A stretch of 64,000 nt of DNA from Solimonas terrae. Its GTDB lineage: Bacteria; Pseudomonadota; Gammaproteobacteria; Nevskiales; Nevskiaceae. How positions within the stretch are numbered: position 1 is the first letter of the stretch; the number at the start of each line of letters is the position of its first letter. The stretch spans positions 62,001-126,000 of the forward strand of contig NZ_JAAMOW010000008.1 of the NCBI RefSeq assembly GCF_011067135.1. The letters run 5' to 3'. The notes beneath the pieces are model-generated. The model did no database searches, was not told the origin of the DNA, and was given only the letters and a program-made list of their open reading frames with translations. The translations under genes and the position numbers were made by a program. Positions 32,915 to 44,436 of this stretch are shown piece by piece.

Positions 32915-33636
32915 GCGCGTTGCAATGGGCGTTGCTGGTGTTGGGTGCGGCGGCAGTCATCGCCATCTATGTGTCGAGCCGGCGCGGCGACCGGCTGCCG
33001 AAGCAGTGGACGCCGCCCGGAAGCTCGGGTGGACGCGGACCGAAGCTGCCGGGTCAGGACCAGATGGACATGTTCGACGCGCGTCGCGCCGAACAGCAGG
33101 GCGAGTTCGACGAATTCGGCGTCGGCAAGCCGCGCACCAAGCGCATCGAGCCGGGCATCGGCGAAACCGCGTCACTGTTCGGTCAGGCGCCGGCCGAAGC
33201 GCCGGTCACGCCCGCCAGGATCTTCGAGGAGAAGCTCGTCAATCTGCTGATCGCCGAGCGTGAAGGCACGGCGATCTTCGGGCCGAAAATCCATCAGGCA
33301 CTGGCCAGCCAGAACCTGCAGTTCGGCGACCGCAAGATCTATCACCGCGTGCAGAGCGGCGAGGCGGTGTTCTCGATCGCCAGCCTGATCAAGCCGGGCA
33401 CGCTCGACCCGGCCGAGCAGGCCAGTTTCTCGACGCCGGGTCTGACCGTGTTCATGGTGCTGCCGAACGCGGCGAAACCGCGCGATGCGGTGCGCGACAT
33501 GGTCGCGACGACCCGGGCTCTGGCCGAGCAACTGAATGCCGAGGTGTTCGATGCCAACCGGCAGCTGTTCACCGCAGAAGCACAGCGCGTGCTGACGGCG
33601 GAAGTCGAAGCCTGGGCCAAGCGCAACGGCCTGTGA
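32911..33636 (+). CDS. zipA: Cell division protein ZipA
   Basis: Inner-membrane protein that tethers FtsZ to the membrane at the division site. 241 residues, shorter than E. coli ZipA (328) because the linker is compact. A single N-terminal membrane segment (about residues 5-21, ALQWALLVLGAAAVIAIYV) is followed by a charged linker and the C-terminal FtsZ-binding domain (about 105-241, with KIYHRVQSGEAVFSIASLIK and TPGLTVFMVLPN). The ATG overlaps the smc stop (ATGA). The order smc-zipA-ligA is as in Pseudomonas. Confidence 0.92.
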   Translation: MSALQWALLVLGAAAVIAIYVSSRRGDRLPKQWTPPGSSGGRGPKLPGQDQMDMFDARRAEQQGEFDEFGVGKPRTKRIEPGIGETASLFGQAPAEAPVTPARIFEEKLVNLLIAEREGTAIFGPKIHQALASQNLQFGDRKIYHRVQSGEAVFSIASLIKPGTLDPAEQASFSTPGLTVFMVLPNAAKPRDAVRDMVATTRALAEQLNAEVFDANRQLFTAEAQRVLTAEVEAWAKRNGL

Positions 33637-33646
33637 GCCGATGTGA

Positions 33647-35947
<2,301 letters not shown>

Positions 35948-36167
35948 AGAACCGTTGCCGCCGGTGCGCGGCGTCCCTTTCGGTCGCAGCTCCGGACGCA
36001 CGTTCTTGCGGGTGCACCTGCGCGCCGTTCATGTCGGGAATTCGTTGACTGCGGCGGTGCTGTGCGGCTCTCGGGTGGCCGTATCGTCACGCGTTTCCTA
36101 CAATGCCCGGGCCACGTCGGGGCGTGGCGCGGTGAATTTTCATTTCTTCGATCTTGGGGGATCAACG

Positions 36168-37049
36168 ATGAAACGAGTGTCGAGCCTGCTTGCGGGCCTC
36201 TTTCTGCTGCCTGCGGCAGCCCATGCAGGCGTCCCGTACTTCGGTGGTTCCGGGGTCTATGCGGAGCGACCGGCGTACAACGACATCAACGGATCGTTCG
36301 GCGGCAAGGTGTTTGCCGGCTATCGTTTCGAGCCGGTGCCGATTTTCCTGGAGGCCAGCTATCTGGATACGGGCAAGGCGGACATCGACGACACCGGTGG
36401 CGCGACGCTGAACTTCAGCGGCTACACGCTCGGCGCCGGCTACTTCTTCCCGTTGTCGCCGAGCGGCTCCGGGTTCTGGTTGCGTGGCGCCTACTACGAC
36501 GGTCACACCAAGGTCGCGCTCGACGGCGATTCGGCAAAGATTTCCGCAAGCGGATTCGAAATCGGCTTTGGTGGCGACTGGAAGTTCAACGACTGGGTAG
36601 GTCTGCGCTTCGAGATTGAAGACCTGCTTCAGACCAAGGATTTTGCCGACAACGAGAACGTTGAAGTCGGCAGCATCGGTTTGGTGTTCACCTTCCCGAC
36701 GCAAGCCGCGCCGGTGCGTCTGCCGCCGCCCCCGCAGCAAAACGGGTATCCCACCGGTTATGTGCCGCCGGCCGCGATCGTGGCGCCTCCCGCACCGCCT
36801 GCGCCGCCCGCCGTCGAGGCTGCACCGTCGGCGTCGGTCGCGGCACCCGTGATCGCACCGCCGTCGCCGATGTCCTCAAGCGGTGGTCAGGCATTGAAGA
36901 CCCAGCCTCGCATCGGCAGCGAGACGGAGCTGGTGATCCCTGCGGGCGTCGCGCTCAAGGCCAGCGGCCAGATGTCGAATCCGGAAGGCGACTGGATTTT
37001 CGTCGAGTACAACGGCCAGACCGGCTGGGTTCTCGTGCACGCTCGATAA
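36168..37049 (+). CDS. Outer-membrane beta-barrel protein with C-terminal SH3-like domain
   Basis: Function unknown. 293 residues. Signal peptide 1-20 with cleavage after AAAHA. Residues about 21-180 alternate as eight likely strands (GGKVFAGYRF, IFLEASYLDTG, FSGYTLGAGYFFPL, FWLRGAYYDGHTK, GFEIGFGGDWKF, GLRFEIEDLL, IGLVFTFPT), an OmpA/OmpW-like small barrel. A Pro/Ala linker (about 185-235) leads to a C-terminal domain (ELVIPAGVALKASGQMSN, then WIFVEYNGQTGWVLV) that resembles a bacterial SH3 domain, possibly binding peptidoglycan. ATG 36168 has GGGGG upstream; TACAAT at 36099-36104 may be its -10, with no convincing -35. The next gene is a paralogue of the barrel part. Confidence 0.75.
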   Translation: MKRVSSLLAGLFLLPAAAHAGVPYFGGSGVYAERPAYNDINGSFGGKVFAGYRFEPVPIFLEASYLDTGKADIDDTGGATLNFSGYTLGAGYFFPLSPSGSGFWLRGAYYDGHTKVALDGDSAKISASGFEIGFGGDWKFNDWVGLRFEIEDLLQTKDFADNENVEVGSIGLVFTFPTQAAPVRLPPPPQQNGYPTGYVPPAAIVAPPAPPAPPAVEAAPSASVAAPVIAPPSPMSSSGGQALKTQPRIGSETELVIPAGVALKASGQMSNPEGDWIFVEYNGQTGWVLVHAR

Positions 37050-37056
37050 CGCCGGC

Positions 37057-37094
37057 GAACGACGCCCGCGGCGTTCGTGCCGCAGGCGTCGTTC
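37057..37094 (+). terminator. Long hairpin after the first barrel gene
   Basis: GAACGACGCC / GGCGTCGTTC outer stem and GCGGC / GCCGC inner stem with one C-A mismatch between, loop GTTCGT, then TATTC. Probably a terminator with a poor T tract. Confidence 0.6.
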
Positions 37095-37206
37095 TATTCA
37101 TGCTGCGTTCTGCTTGCTCAGGCTCGAATATCCGAGGCATGCGCGGAGCCGTCCGGACCGTGATCGTGCCGCCTCGGTGTTCGGATGCGGGTCTGGAGAG
37201 CATGAG

Positions 37207-37800
37207 ATGAAGATGACGATTGCCGCGCTGTGCTGCTGCGCGGCCCTGGTTCCGCTGGCCGCTCAAGCGGAAGGGCCCTATGTCGGTGCTTCCGGTTTGT
37301 ATGCGAACCGTCCGGGCTATGACGACGTGAACGGCTCGTTCGGCGGCAAGGTGTTTGCCGGTTACCGCTTTGCCCCGTTCCCGCTGTTTCTGGAAGCCAG
37401 CTATCTGAACACCGGAGATGCCGACGTCGATCCCGGCTACGACGGCAACGATCGTCTCAAGTTGAACTTCAGCGGATACACGATCGGTGCCGGCGTGTTC
37501 TGGCCGCTCGATTCATTCGGTTCCGGCCTCTGGCTGCGCGGTTCCTACTACGACGGCGACACCAAGCTCAAGACGCCGGACGATCCGCAATCCGGCAGCA
37601 GCAAGCTGTCGACCAGCGGCGGCAGTTTTGCGGTCGGCGCCGACTGGAAGTTCAGTCCGTGGACTGGCGTCCGCTTCGAATACGAAGATCTGATCGAACC
37701 GGAAGACTTCGCCGACAACGAGAGCATCGGCATGTTCAGTCTCGGTGTGATCTTCGACTTCCCGGTTGCGCGCGAGCCGCGCGGCCGGCGTCCTTACTGA
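37207..37800 (+). CDS. Outer-membrane beta-barrel protein, paralogue of preceding gene
   Basis: Function unknown. 197 residues. Signal peptide 1-21 (cleavage after AAQA). The barrel aligns with the preceding gene strand by strand: GASGLYANRPGYDDVNGSFG against GGSGVYAERPAYNDINGSFG, then GGKVFAGYRF, LEASYLNTGD, NFSGYTIGAG, LWLRGSYYDGDTKL and VGADWKFSPWTGVRFEYEDL. It ends shortly after the last strand (FDFPVAREP) and lacks the Pro-rich linker and SH3-like domain. ATG 37207 is chosen because GGAGAG lies six bases upstream; ATG 37202 and 37213 are close by. A tandem duplication followed by domain loss or gain is likely. It converges with the DUF4056-like gene and overlaps its stop by seven bases. 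Confidence 0.75.
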   Translation: MKMTIAALCCCAALVPLAAQAEGPYVGASGLYANRPGYDDVNGSFGGKVFAGYRFAPFPLFLEASYLNTGDADVDPGYDGNDRLKLNFSGYTIGAGVFWPLDSFGSGLWLRGSYYDGDTKLKTPDDPQSGSSKLSTSGGSFAVGADWKFSPWTGVRFEYEDLIEPEDFADNESIGMFSLGVIFDFPVAREPRGRRPY

Positions 37801-39077
37801 AGCCTGCGACGGCCCGTCGATGGCCGCCTGTGGCACAACTCGGTGGACGGCGGCACATAGGCTCGCGTCGGGTCGGCACTGGCGACGCTGCGTGCCAGCA
37901 GGCTGAGCGCGTCGGCTCGCGCGGCGGCATCGGCCAGCGCCTGGAAATCGGCCGGCGTCCAGTAGCCGCTCGCCGGCGGTGGCGGCAGCGCGTCGTCTTG
38001 ATCGGTGGCGTACAGACGCAGCTGCGCATAGCGCGCCAGCGGCGTCGCGTTCCAGCTGTAGGGCACTTCGAGATCCTGCGGCGGCAGGGTTTCGAAGTCC
38101 GGTTGCAGCGGGCGCCGCACGCCACTGATGTCGTAACTGCGGTACAGCACCGCGAATTTGTCCGGTACCCGCGCTTCGCTGTCCCACCAGCAGCCGTCGA
38201 GTTTGTCGAAGTTCTCGCGGGTCTCGGCCGGACTGACCGACTGCAGGGCGTTGAGCGCCTGCGGCAGCATGCGTGTCAGGCTGGCGCTGAACTGCTGTCT
38301 GCTGCTGGCTTCGCCCTGCAGTTCGATGATCAGTCCGAGGCGTGCACCGAGCACGTTCGAGTACAGATCCTCGGGTGAAAACGCGGAAATCTCTTCCGAG
38401 AAGCCGGGCACCGTGTGATAGCCATGCCACTGCGCGATCTCGTGCCAGGCGGCGAGCTGGAACGACAGGTGCGCAGCGAGAAATGCGGCGAGCGTGTAGC
38501 GGTCGGCCGCCCTGGCCGGCAGATCGAAAGCTTCGAACACCAGGCGTCGGTCTGCCAGTTCCGGGCCCATGTCGAGCGTCCAGCGCTGGCCGAGCCGCGG
38601 CCAGATCTGGCTGAACAGGAACAGGGCGTTGTCGGCCGAGTCGCGCACGTGGGCGATGTCGACGAAGCCGCCGCGTCGGGTGTAGACGATGCCGAGCTTT
38701 TCGGCGTCGCTGCCGAGCAGGTCGCCGAGAAAGCCGGTGGTGCCGCCGTTGTAGCCGTGATTGCCGAGCAGGGTCGGATCGATCACGTTGTCGAGACGGA
38801 CCAGCGGCACCGGAATGCCCAACGCCCGCACACGCAGGCCATGGCCGAACGCGCAACAGGGGCGCAGGCTGTCTGGCTGGCGCAGCGGCGGCGCGACCGT
38901 GAAGCTGTCGCGGGCGACGGCTGTCGGTGCAACCAGTTCCGACAACGGCAGATTGGCGCTGGGCTGGTACGGTACCGGCGTGTTTTCGCAGACCGCCAGC
39001 GGCAGGGTGGCGACGATCAGCAGCAGCGGCAGCAGGCGACGGCGCCAGGACGGCGCCCGGTGTGGCGTGACGGTCAG
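37794..39077 (-). CDS. Putative lipoprotein resembling the DUF4056 family
   Basis: Function unknown. About 427 residues if translation begins at CTG 39077. The N-terminus reads TVTPHRAPSWRRRLLPLLL, continuing to a lipobox LAVC whose Cys would be residue 30, so a lipoprotein is likely. The body shows NVIDPTLLGNHGYNGG, KLGIVYTRRGGFVDIAHVRD, AWHEIAQWHGY and EEISAFSPEDLYSNVLGA, a pattern I associate with DUF4056 (HExxxxxH-like AWHEIAQWH could bind metal). There is no ATG, GTG or TTG between the frame's beginning at the end of the previous gene and the signal peptide; CTG overlaps the TGA of the Omp85-like gene (CTGA). The pair is probably one translational unit acting at the outer membrane. Confidence 0.7.
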   Translation of the reverse strand: MTVTPHRAPSWRRRLLPLLLIVATLPLAVCENTPVPYQPSANLPLSELVAPTAVARDSFTVAPPLRQPDSLRPCCAFGHGLRVRALGIPVPLVRLDNVIDPTLLGNHGYNGGTTGFLGDLLGSDAEKLGIVYTRRGGFVDIAHVRDSADNALFLFSQIWPRLGQRWTLDMGPELADRRLVFEAFDLPARAADRYTLAAFLAAHLSFQLAAWHEIAQWHGYHTVPGFSEEISAFSPEDLYSNVLGARLGLIIELQGEASSRQQFSASLTRMLPQALNALQSVSPAETRENFDKLDGCWWDSEARVPDKFAVLYRSYDISGVRRPLQPDFETLPPQDLEVPYSWNATPLARYAQLRLYATDQDDALPPPPASGYWTPADFQALADAAARADALSLLARSVASADPTRAYVPPSTELCHRRPSTGRRRLQ

Positions 39078-40222
39078 AATGCTTCTCCGACCTGAAAGTA
39101 GAAGCCCGCACTGTCGCGGCCGACGCCGAGATCGAGGCGGACATTGACCCGGGGCTTGAACATGAAGCGGTAGCCGGTGCCGATGCTCGGCAGGATGTGC
39201 GTGCCGAGATCGGAAGGACGCGACGCGATCGATCCGGCGCCGGCCCAGAGCACGATGCCGTGCCGCCACTCGAGTTGGTGGCGCCATTCGATCTGCGTGC
39301 TGACGACATCGCGATCGCGGTAGCGGCCATCGTAGTAGCCGCGCATGCGCTGATCGTTGCCGAGTGTGGCCAGCTGGTTCCAAGGCACGTCGCCGGAGCG
39401 GAAGTCGCCGTACAGATCGAAGGCCAGGGTCGTCTTCGTGCTCAGGCTCAGATAGCTTCCGAAGCGGGTGCTCAGGCTGTCGAAGTTGTCATCGCTGCCG
39501 AGGTCCGACCGGTACGCGGCATAGTCGACGCTCAGAACGTGGCCGCGCGAGGGGTTCGGCACGAAGTCGCGCGTGTCGTCGAGCAGATGGATACTGGCTC
39601 CGGAGCTGAACACGGACGGTCCGTCGGTGGTGTCGCCGATGCTGTTGCGGACATTGTCTTCGAGTGCCCGCGCATGCAGTTGGGCCACGCTCCAGCCGGC
39701 GCCGACCCACAGCGCCGGCGCGACGCGCTGGTACAACTGCGGCCAGAGATCGAAGGATGCGCCGGTGTAGTCCTGCGAATGATTGTCGCGGCCGGCGGCG
39801 TAGCCGATGCCCCAGTAGCGGGTTGGCTGGTTGACGAGATCGCCGTGCACGAACAGCCGCTGGCGGTCGTCGTTGTAGTAGCTGTAGTTGTCGAAATCGA
39901 AGCCGAAGGTGCCGGTGATGCTGGCGAAGCCGCTCAGGGTCAGTGACGACTGCGGCGTATCCGGCGTCGCCCGGTCCGTTCGGTACAGGCCGACCAGCGC
40001 GACGCCGATGCCGAAGCTGGTTTCAGGTGTGTAGAACGGGCCGGGCAGGATGCCCCAGTCGGATGCCTTTTCATGGTCGTCGCTGGCGTCGCCCCCCAGC
40101 GACGCCAGCAGATGATCGATTTGCGCGCGGTCCGGCAGGCCGGCGGCGAGCGCGGCCGGCGCCTGCACGGCGAGCATCAGGACCGCAAGCAGAGCGGCCG
40201 GCTGGGGGATGGCGGCACGCAT
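39074..40222 (-). CDS. Omp85-type outer-membrane barrel without POTRA domains
   Basis: Outer-membrane protein of the BamA/TamA superfamily (surface antigen D15 type), function unknown. 382 residues. Signal peptide about 1-26 (ending AALAA). A short linker then leads directly to the barrel: PGPFYTPETSFGIGVALVGL, SSLTLSGFASITGTFGFDFD, FVHGDLVNQPTRYWGIGYAA, LLDDTRDFVPNPSRGHVLSV and so on. The DTRD-PSRG segment and the ending AGFYFQVGEAF with terminal Phe are typical of the family. There are no POTRA domains and no patatin domain. ATG overlaps the bolA stop by one base (TGATG), and its end overlaps the lipoprotein gene. Confidence 0.82.
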   Translation of the reverse strand: MRAAIPQPAALLAVLMLAVQAPAALAAGLPDRAQIDHLLASLGGDASDDHEKASDWGILPGPFYTPETSFGIGVALVGLYRTDRATPDTPQSSLTLSGFASITGTFGFDFDNYSYYNDDRQRLFVHGDLVNQPTRYWGIGYAAGRDNHSQDYTGASFDLWPQLYQRVAPALWVGAGWSVAQLHARALEDNVRNSIGDTTDGPSVFSSGASIHLLDDTRDFVPNPSRGHVLSVDYAAYRSDLGSDDNFDSLSTRFGSYLSLSTKTTLAFDLYGDFRSGDVPWNQLATLGNDQRMRGYYDGRYRDRDVVSTQIEWRHQLEWRHGIVLWAGAGSIASRPSDLGTHILPSIGTGYRFMFKPRVNVRLDLGVGRDSAGFYFQVGEAF

Positions 40223-40506
40223 CAGGACTGATCGCGACTTCGGATTTCGTCCGGTGTGCTGGCGCGTATCGACAGGGCGTGGATGTCGGTCTGCATCAAG
40301 TCGCCGAGCGCCGCATAGATCGCACGATGACGGGCGACCGGCGTCAGTCCCGCGAAGGCGGGCGCGACGATGTCGACGCGATAGTGCCCCCGACCGGTGC
40401 GCGCACCGGCATGGCCGGCGTGCAGATGACTGTCATCATCGATCTGCAGCGACTGCGGCGCGAACGCCGCGACCAGCGCGGCATGTATCCGTTCCTGCCG
40501 GTTCAC
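40222..40506 (-). CDS. bolA: BolA family protein
   Basis: Small class II KH-like protein that works with monothiol glutaredoxins in Fe-S handling and affects cell shape. 94 residues from GTG 40506. The conserved core is HYRVDIVAPAFAGLTPVARH, then RAIYAALGDLM and DIHALSIRASTP; the His of this region is the usual cluster ligand. The loop HLHAGHAGARTGRG is His/Gly-rich. GTG overlaps the yciI stop (GTGA). The order yciB-yciI-bolA is found in pseudomonads as well. Confidence 0.9.
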   Translation of the reverse strand: MNRQERIHAALVAAFAPQSLQIDDDSHLHAGHAGARTGRGHYRVDIVAPAFAGLTPVARHRAIYAALGDLMQTDIHALSIRASTPDEIRSRDQS

Positions 40507-40811
40507 TGGGGCAGTGTCTTGACGAAGGGGTAGACGTCGATGCGCTGATACACCCCGGCCTTCATGAACGGATCATCCTGTGCCCAGGCCTGTGCGGCCT
40601 GCAGGGATTCGAATTCGGCGACGACCAGACTGCCGGAGAAACCGGCTTCGCCCGGATCGGCGGCATCGATGCGCGGCCGTGGCCCGGCGAGCACCAGCCG
40701 GCCCTGGTTCTGCAGCACCAGCAGACGTTCGAGATGCGCAGGACGGTGGGCACGGCGACCGGCAAGGCTGTCCGGCGCGTCGTGCGCGAGGATGGCGTAA
40801 AGCATGCTCAT
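40503..40811 (-). CDS. yciI: YciI family protein
   Basis: Small ferredoxin-like dimer of unknown enzymatic role. 102 residues. Close to E. coli YciI: MLYAILAHDAPDSLAGRRAH, RPAHLERLLVLQNQGRLVLA, GEAGFSGSLVVAEFESLQAA and AWAQDDPFMKAGVY. The His-Asp pair proposed as active site (in RPAHLERL and the DDP loop) is present. ATG 40811 overlaps the yciB stop (ATGA); ATG 40805 would match the E. coli start more exactly. It is the second gene of the minus-strand set yciB-yciI-bolA-Omp85-lipoprotein. Confidence 0.92.
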   Translation of the reverse strand: MSMLYAILAHDAPDSLAGRRAHRPAHLERLLVLQNQGRLVLAGPRPRIDAADPGEAGFSGSLVVAEFESLQAAQAWAQDDPFMKAGVYQRIDVYPFVKTLPQ

Positions 40812-41338
40812 TGTTCAGGCAGATAGGATTTCAGGAACGGCACGTGCGCAATCAGGAACACGAACATCAGCGACGTGAAGCCGAAGGTCTTGAATTTGAC
40901 CCAGGCCGCTTCCGAGTAGTGCGAGGCCACGTACAGGTTCAGCACCGCGCAGCCGGCAAAAAAGATCGCCCACGCAAAATTGACCTTGCGCCAGACCGGA
41001 TCGGGCAGCGTGATCGACTTCTGCGGCAGGCGCGCCAGCAGCACGCGATCGCCGATGAAATGGCTGCCGAGCAGGGCCAGCGAAAACACCGCGTAGACGA
41101 CCGTCGGCTTGAACTTGATGAAGCGCGCATCGTGCACATAGATCGTCAGCCCGCCGAGCACCAGCGCGACCAGCGCCGTGACGAAGTGCGCCTTGTGCAG
41201 CCGATGCTCGCGGAACCAGTACCACGCGACCAGCGCGAACATCGCGACGATCAGCACACCGGTGGCGACATAGATTCCGTAGGCCGCGTAGGTGCCGAGG
41301 AACAGCAGCGCCGGCAGGAAATCGATCAGGGCATTCAT
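40808..41338 (-). CDS. yciB: Inner-membrane septation protein YciB
   Basis: Inner-membrane protein needed for normal cell elongation and division; interacts with division and elongation proteins in E. coli. 176 residues with five likely membrane segments (starting FLPALLFLGTYAAYGIYVAT). Family signatures: TIYVHDARFIKFKPTVVYA, RVNFAWAIFF-like KVNFAWAIFFAGCAVLN and VKFKTFGFTSLMFVFLI. ATG 41338 lies only six bases after a TACAAT hexamer on the same strand and has no Shine-Dalgarno, so a leaderless transcript is likely. Confidence 0.95.
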   Translation of the reverse strand: MNALIDFLPALLFLGTYAAYGIYVATGVLIVAMFALVAWYWFREHRLHKAHFVTALVALVLGGLTIYVHDARFIKFKPTVVYAVFSLALLGSHFIGDRVLLARLPQKSITLPDPVWRKVNFAWAIFFAGCAVLNLYVASHYSEAAWVKFKTFGFTSLMFVFLIAHVPFLKSYLPEQ

Positions 41339-41344
41339 CCCGCT

Positions 41345-41350
41345 ATTGTA
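41345..41350 (-). promoter_or_regulatory. -10 hexamer directly before yciB
   Basis: TACAAT read on the minus strand, then AGCGGG and ATG. The expected transcription start falls on the A of ATG 41338. The -35 region is weak. Confidence 0.5.
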
Positions 41351-41427
41351 GCCTTGCAGCGCTCGCCGACGGACGCCGCCGGCGCGCTGGCCGCTACAAT
41401 TCGCACTTTCTTCGCAGCGAGAACGTC

Positions 41428-42051
<624 letters not shown>

Positions 42052-42239
42052 GGCGGGTGCGCATCACGGCCTGCTGCGTCGGGCCCTCGGCGGAGCGATG
42101 TGCGACGAGACGGCGGCGACGCAGGGCGCCGTCGCCCGGCTGAGCGGGATGCCGGCCCGGCCCGTGGCGTGTCCGGTGTGGGCGAACTCGAAGCCGTGCG
42201 GCGTTTCGTTCACCGGGCCGGCGAACGGAGCGAGCACGA

Positions 42240-42245
42240 TATAAT
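42240..42245 (+). promoter_or_regulatory. Consensus -10 (TATAAT) directly before the M50 protease gene
   Basis: TATAAT is followed by CGGCGC and ATG 42252. Expected transcription start is at the A of the ATG. No good -35 at 16-18 bases and no Shine-Dalgarno. The preceding 190 bases (from 42052) show nothing else that I could identify. Confidence 0.5.
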
Positions 42246-42251
42246 CGGCGC

Positions 42252-42938
42252 ATGCCCATGGAATTCACCCTGGTCCAGAAAATCGCCATCTGGGCCCTGC
42301 CGGTCATCTTCGCCATCACCGTGCACGAGGCCGCGCACGGCTACGCGGCGCGTGCGCTCGGTGATCGCACTGCGCAGATGCTCGGTCGCCTCAGCCTCAA
42401 CCCGATTCGCCACATCGACCCGGTCGGTACCATCCTCGTGCCGGGCATTCTGCTGATGCTGGGCGGATTCCTGTTCGGCTGGGCCAAGCCGGTGCCGGTC
42501 GACTACCGCAATCTGAAGAATCCACGCCGCGACATGGCGATCGTCGCCGCGGCCGGTCCGCTGTCGAACGCGGCGATGGCGATCGGCTGGGGTCTGCTGC
42601 TGAAGCTGGCGCTCGCGGTCGGCGCCGCCGAAGGGGTCTGGATGGGCGTGCGCTACATGTCGGTCGCCGGCATCGTCATCAATCTGGTGCTGATGGTGTT
42701 GAACCTGATTCCGCTGCCGCCACTGGACGGCGGTCGCGTACTGACCGGCCTGCTGCCGGCGCGAGCGGCCTTCCAGTTCGCCAAGCTCGAGCGCTACGGC
42801 ATGTTCATCCTGCTCGGTCTGGTGCTGATCCCCGGACTGCTCGGCGCGATCATGTACTGGCCACTGGCGATCGCCGAATTTTCCCTCTATTCCCTGCTCG
42901 GTCTGAATTCGAGCACTGTCCTGTTATCCGGCTCGTGA
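42252..42938 (+). CDS. Site-2 protease family zinc metalloprotease (M50)
   Basis: Membrane-embedded protease; substrate unknown. 228 residues, with five or six membrane segments. The zinc site HEAAH lies at residues 25-29 in the first helix ([17 protein letters not shown]), and the third ligand Asp is in [37 protein letters not shown] is the conserved loop of this small subfamily, usually found near trpS and scpAB in proteobacteria. There is no PDZ domain, unlike RseP. A second ATG at 42258 is possible. Its stop overlaps the GTG of trpS (GTGA). Confidence 0.9.
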   Translation: MPMEFTLVQKIAIWALPVIFAITVHEAAHGYAARALGDRTAQMLGRLSLNPIRHIDPVGTILVPGILLMLGGFLFGWAKPVPVDYRNLKNPRRDMAIVAAAGPLSNAAMAIGWGLLLKLALAVGAAEGVWMGVRYMSVAGIVINLVLMVLNLIPLPPLDGGRVLTGLLPARAAFQFAKLERYGMFILLGLVLIPGLLGAIMYWPLAIAEFSLYSLLGLNSSTVLLSGS

Positions 42939-43954
42939 CTCTCAATACCAAACCCGCCTCCGGCAAACCGGTGGTCCTGTCCGGCATCCAGCCGTCAGGC
43001 CGCCTGACGATCGGCAATTATCTGGGCGCCCTGAAGAATTGGGTGCAGCTCAACGACCGCTTCGACTGCTATTACATGCTGGTCGATCTGCACGCGATCA
43101 CGGTGCGCCAGGATCCGAAAGTGCTGCGCGAGCGCTGCTATGAATTTCTCGCGTTGTACATCGCCTGCGGTCTCGATCCGGCGCACAACACGCTGTTCGT
43201 GCAGAGCCATGTGCCGGCGCATTCGCGCCTGACCTGGATTCTCAACTGCTACACGCAGATGGGCGAGCTCAACCGCATGACGCAGTTCAAGGACAAGAGC
43301 GCCAAGCATGCCGACAACATCAACGCCGGCCTTTTCGACTATCCGGTGCTGATGGCCGCCGACATCCTGCTTTATCAGGCGCAGCAGGTACCGGTCGGCG
43401 ACGACCAGAAGCAGCATCTGGAACTGACGCGCGACGTGGCGATGCGCTTCAACAACGTGCACGGACCGGTGTTCACGGTGCCGGAGCCGATGATTCCGCC
43501 GGTCGGCGCGCGCATCATGGGCCTGCAGGAGCCGACCAGGAAGATGTCGAAGTCGGACGATGCCGAGACCAATGCGATCTACCTGCTCGACGAGCCGGAC
43601 GTGATCACGCGCAAGCTCAAGCGCGCGGTAACGGACCTTGGCAACGAGATCCGTTACGACATCGCCGAGAAGCCCGGCGTCACCAACCTGATGTCGATTC
43701 TGTCGGCAACCACCGGCGAGTCCTTCGATGCGATCGTCGAGCGCTACAACGGTCAGGGTTACGGCAAGTTCAAGCAGGCCTGCGCCGATGCCGTGGTCGA
43801 ATGCTTGAAGCCGGTGCAGGAAAAATACCGCGCCGTGCGTGACGACACCGAAGGTCTGCGCAAGGTGCTGCGTGCCGGCGCCGAGGCGGCATCGGCCAAG
43901 GCCGACGCGACGCTGCTGCAGGTGCACGAAGCGCTGGGCTTCATCCCGCAATGA
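42935..43954 (+). CDS. trpS: Tryptophan-tRNA ligase
   Basis: Charges tRNA-Trp. 339 residues. Class I motifs: the HIGH-like [12 protein letters not shown], preceded by [12 protein letters not shown], and KMSKS in [30 protein letters not shown] and the C-terminal helical region ([16 protein letters not shown]) match the family. GTG 42935 overlaps the M50 protease stop; its own stop overlaps the next ATG (ATGA). Although it stands within a set of unrelated genes, these overlaps imply one transcript running to scpB. Confidence 0.96.
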   Translation: MTLNTKPASGKPVVLSGIQPSGRLTIGNYLGALKNWVQLNDRFDCYYMLVDLHAITVRQDPKVLRERCYEFLALYIACGLDPAHNTLFVQSHVPAHSRLTWILNCYTQMGELNRMTQFKDKSAKHADNINAGLFDYPVLMAADILLYQAQQVPVGDDQKQHLELTRDVAMRFNNVHGPVFTVPEPMIPPVGARIMGLQEPTRKMSKSDDAETNAIYLLDEPDVITRKLKRAVTDLGNEIRYDIAEKPGVTNLMSILSATTGESFDAIVERYNGQGYGKFKQACADAVVECLKPVQEKYRAVRDDTEGLRKVLRAGAEAASAKADATLLQVHEALGFIPQ

Positions 43955-44436
43955 CTCTGCGTGGTCTGCCGATCCGCGCCGACGATCTGCGCCTGATCGC
44001 GATCCTCGAAGATGGCGCACCGGCGTTCTGTCCGGCCGAACTGTCGCCGGACGCGCGCGAGGTGCTCGACGGCACCTTGCAGCTCTACGGCGCGGAGGGC
44101 TTTGCGCCGCCGTGGATCGGTTATCTCGCGTTCGCCGCCGGCGAAGTGGTGGGCAGTTGCGCGTTCAAGGCGCCGCCCAAGGACGACAAGGTCGAGATCG
44201 CCTGCTACACCTTCGAGGATTACGAGGGCCGCGGCATCGCCACGGCGATGACGCAGAAGCTGATCGAGCTCGTGCAACGCAGTGATGCCTCGCTGATCAT
44301 CAGCGCGCAGACGGCATCGAAGGAAAGCGCGCCGACGCGCATCCTGCGCCGGCTCGGGTTTCGCTTGCGCGACAGTCTGCATCACCCCCAGGATGGCATC
44401 GTCTGGTACTGGGAGCGCGAGGCCGTGAGCACATGA
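43951..44436 (+). CDS. GNAT family N-acetyltransferase
   Basis: Acetyl-CoA-dependent acetyltransferase, substrate unknown. 161 residues. The core GNAT fold shows [20 protein letters not shown], the acetyl-CoA pyrophosphate loop [14 protein letters not shown], and the following [18 protein letters not shown] strand-helix. The sequence resembles RimJ-type small-molecule or protein acetyltransferases (ending [15 protein letters not shown]). It overlaps trpS and scpA by four bases each. There are no features pointing to a specific substrate. Confidence 0.85.
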   Translation: MTLRGLPIRADDLRLIAILEDGAPAFCPAELSPDAREVLDGTLQLYGAEGFAPPWIGYLAFAAGEVVGSCAFKAPPKDDKVEIACYTFEDYEGRGIATAMTQKLIELVQRSDASLIISAQTASKESAPTRILRRLGFRLRDSLHHPQDGIVWYWEREAVST

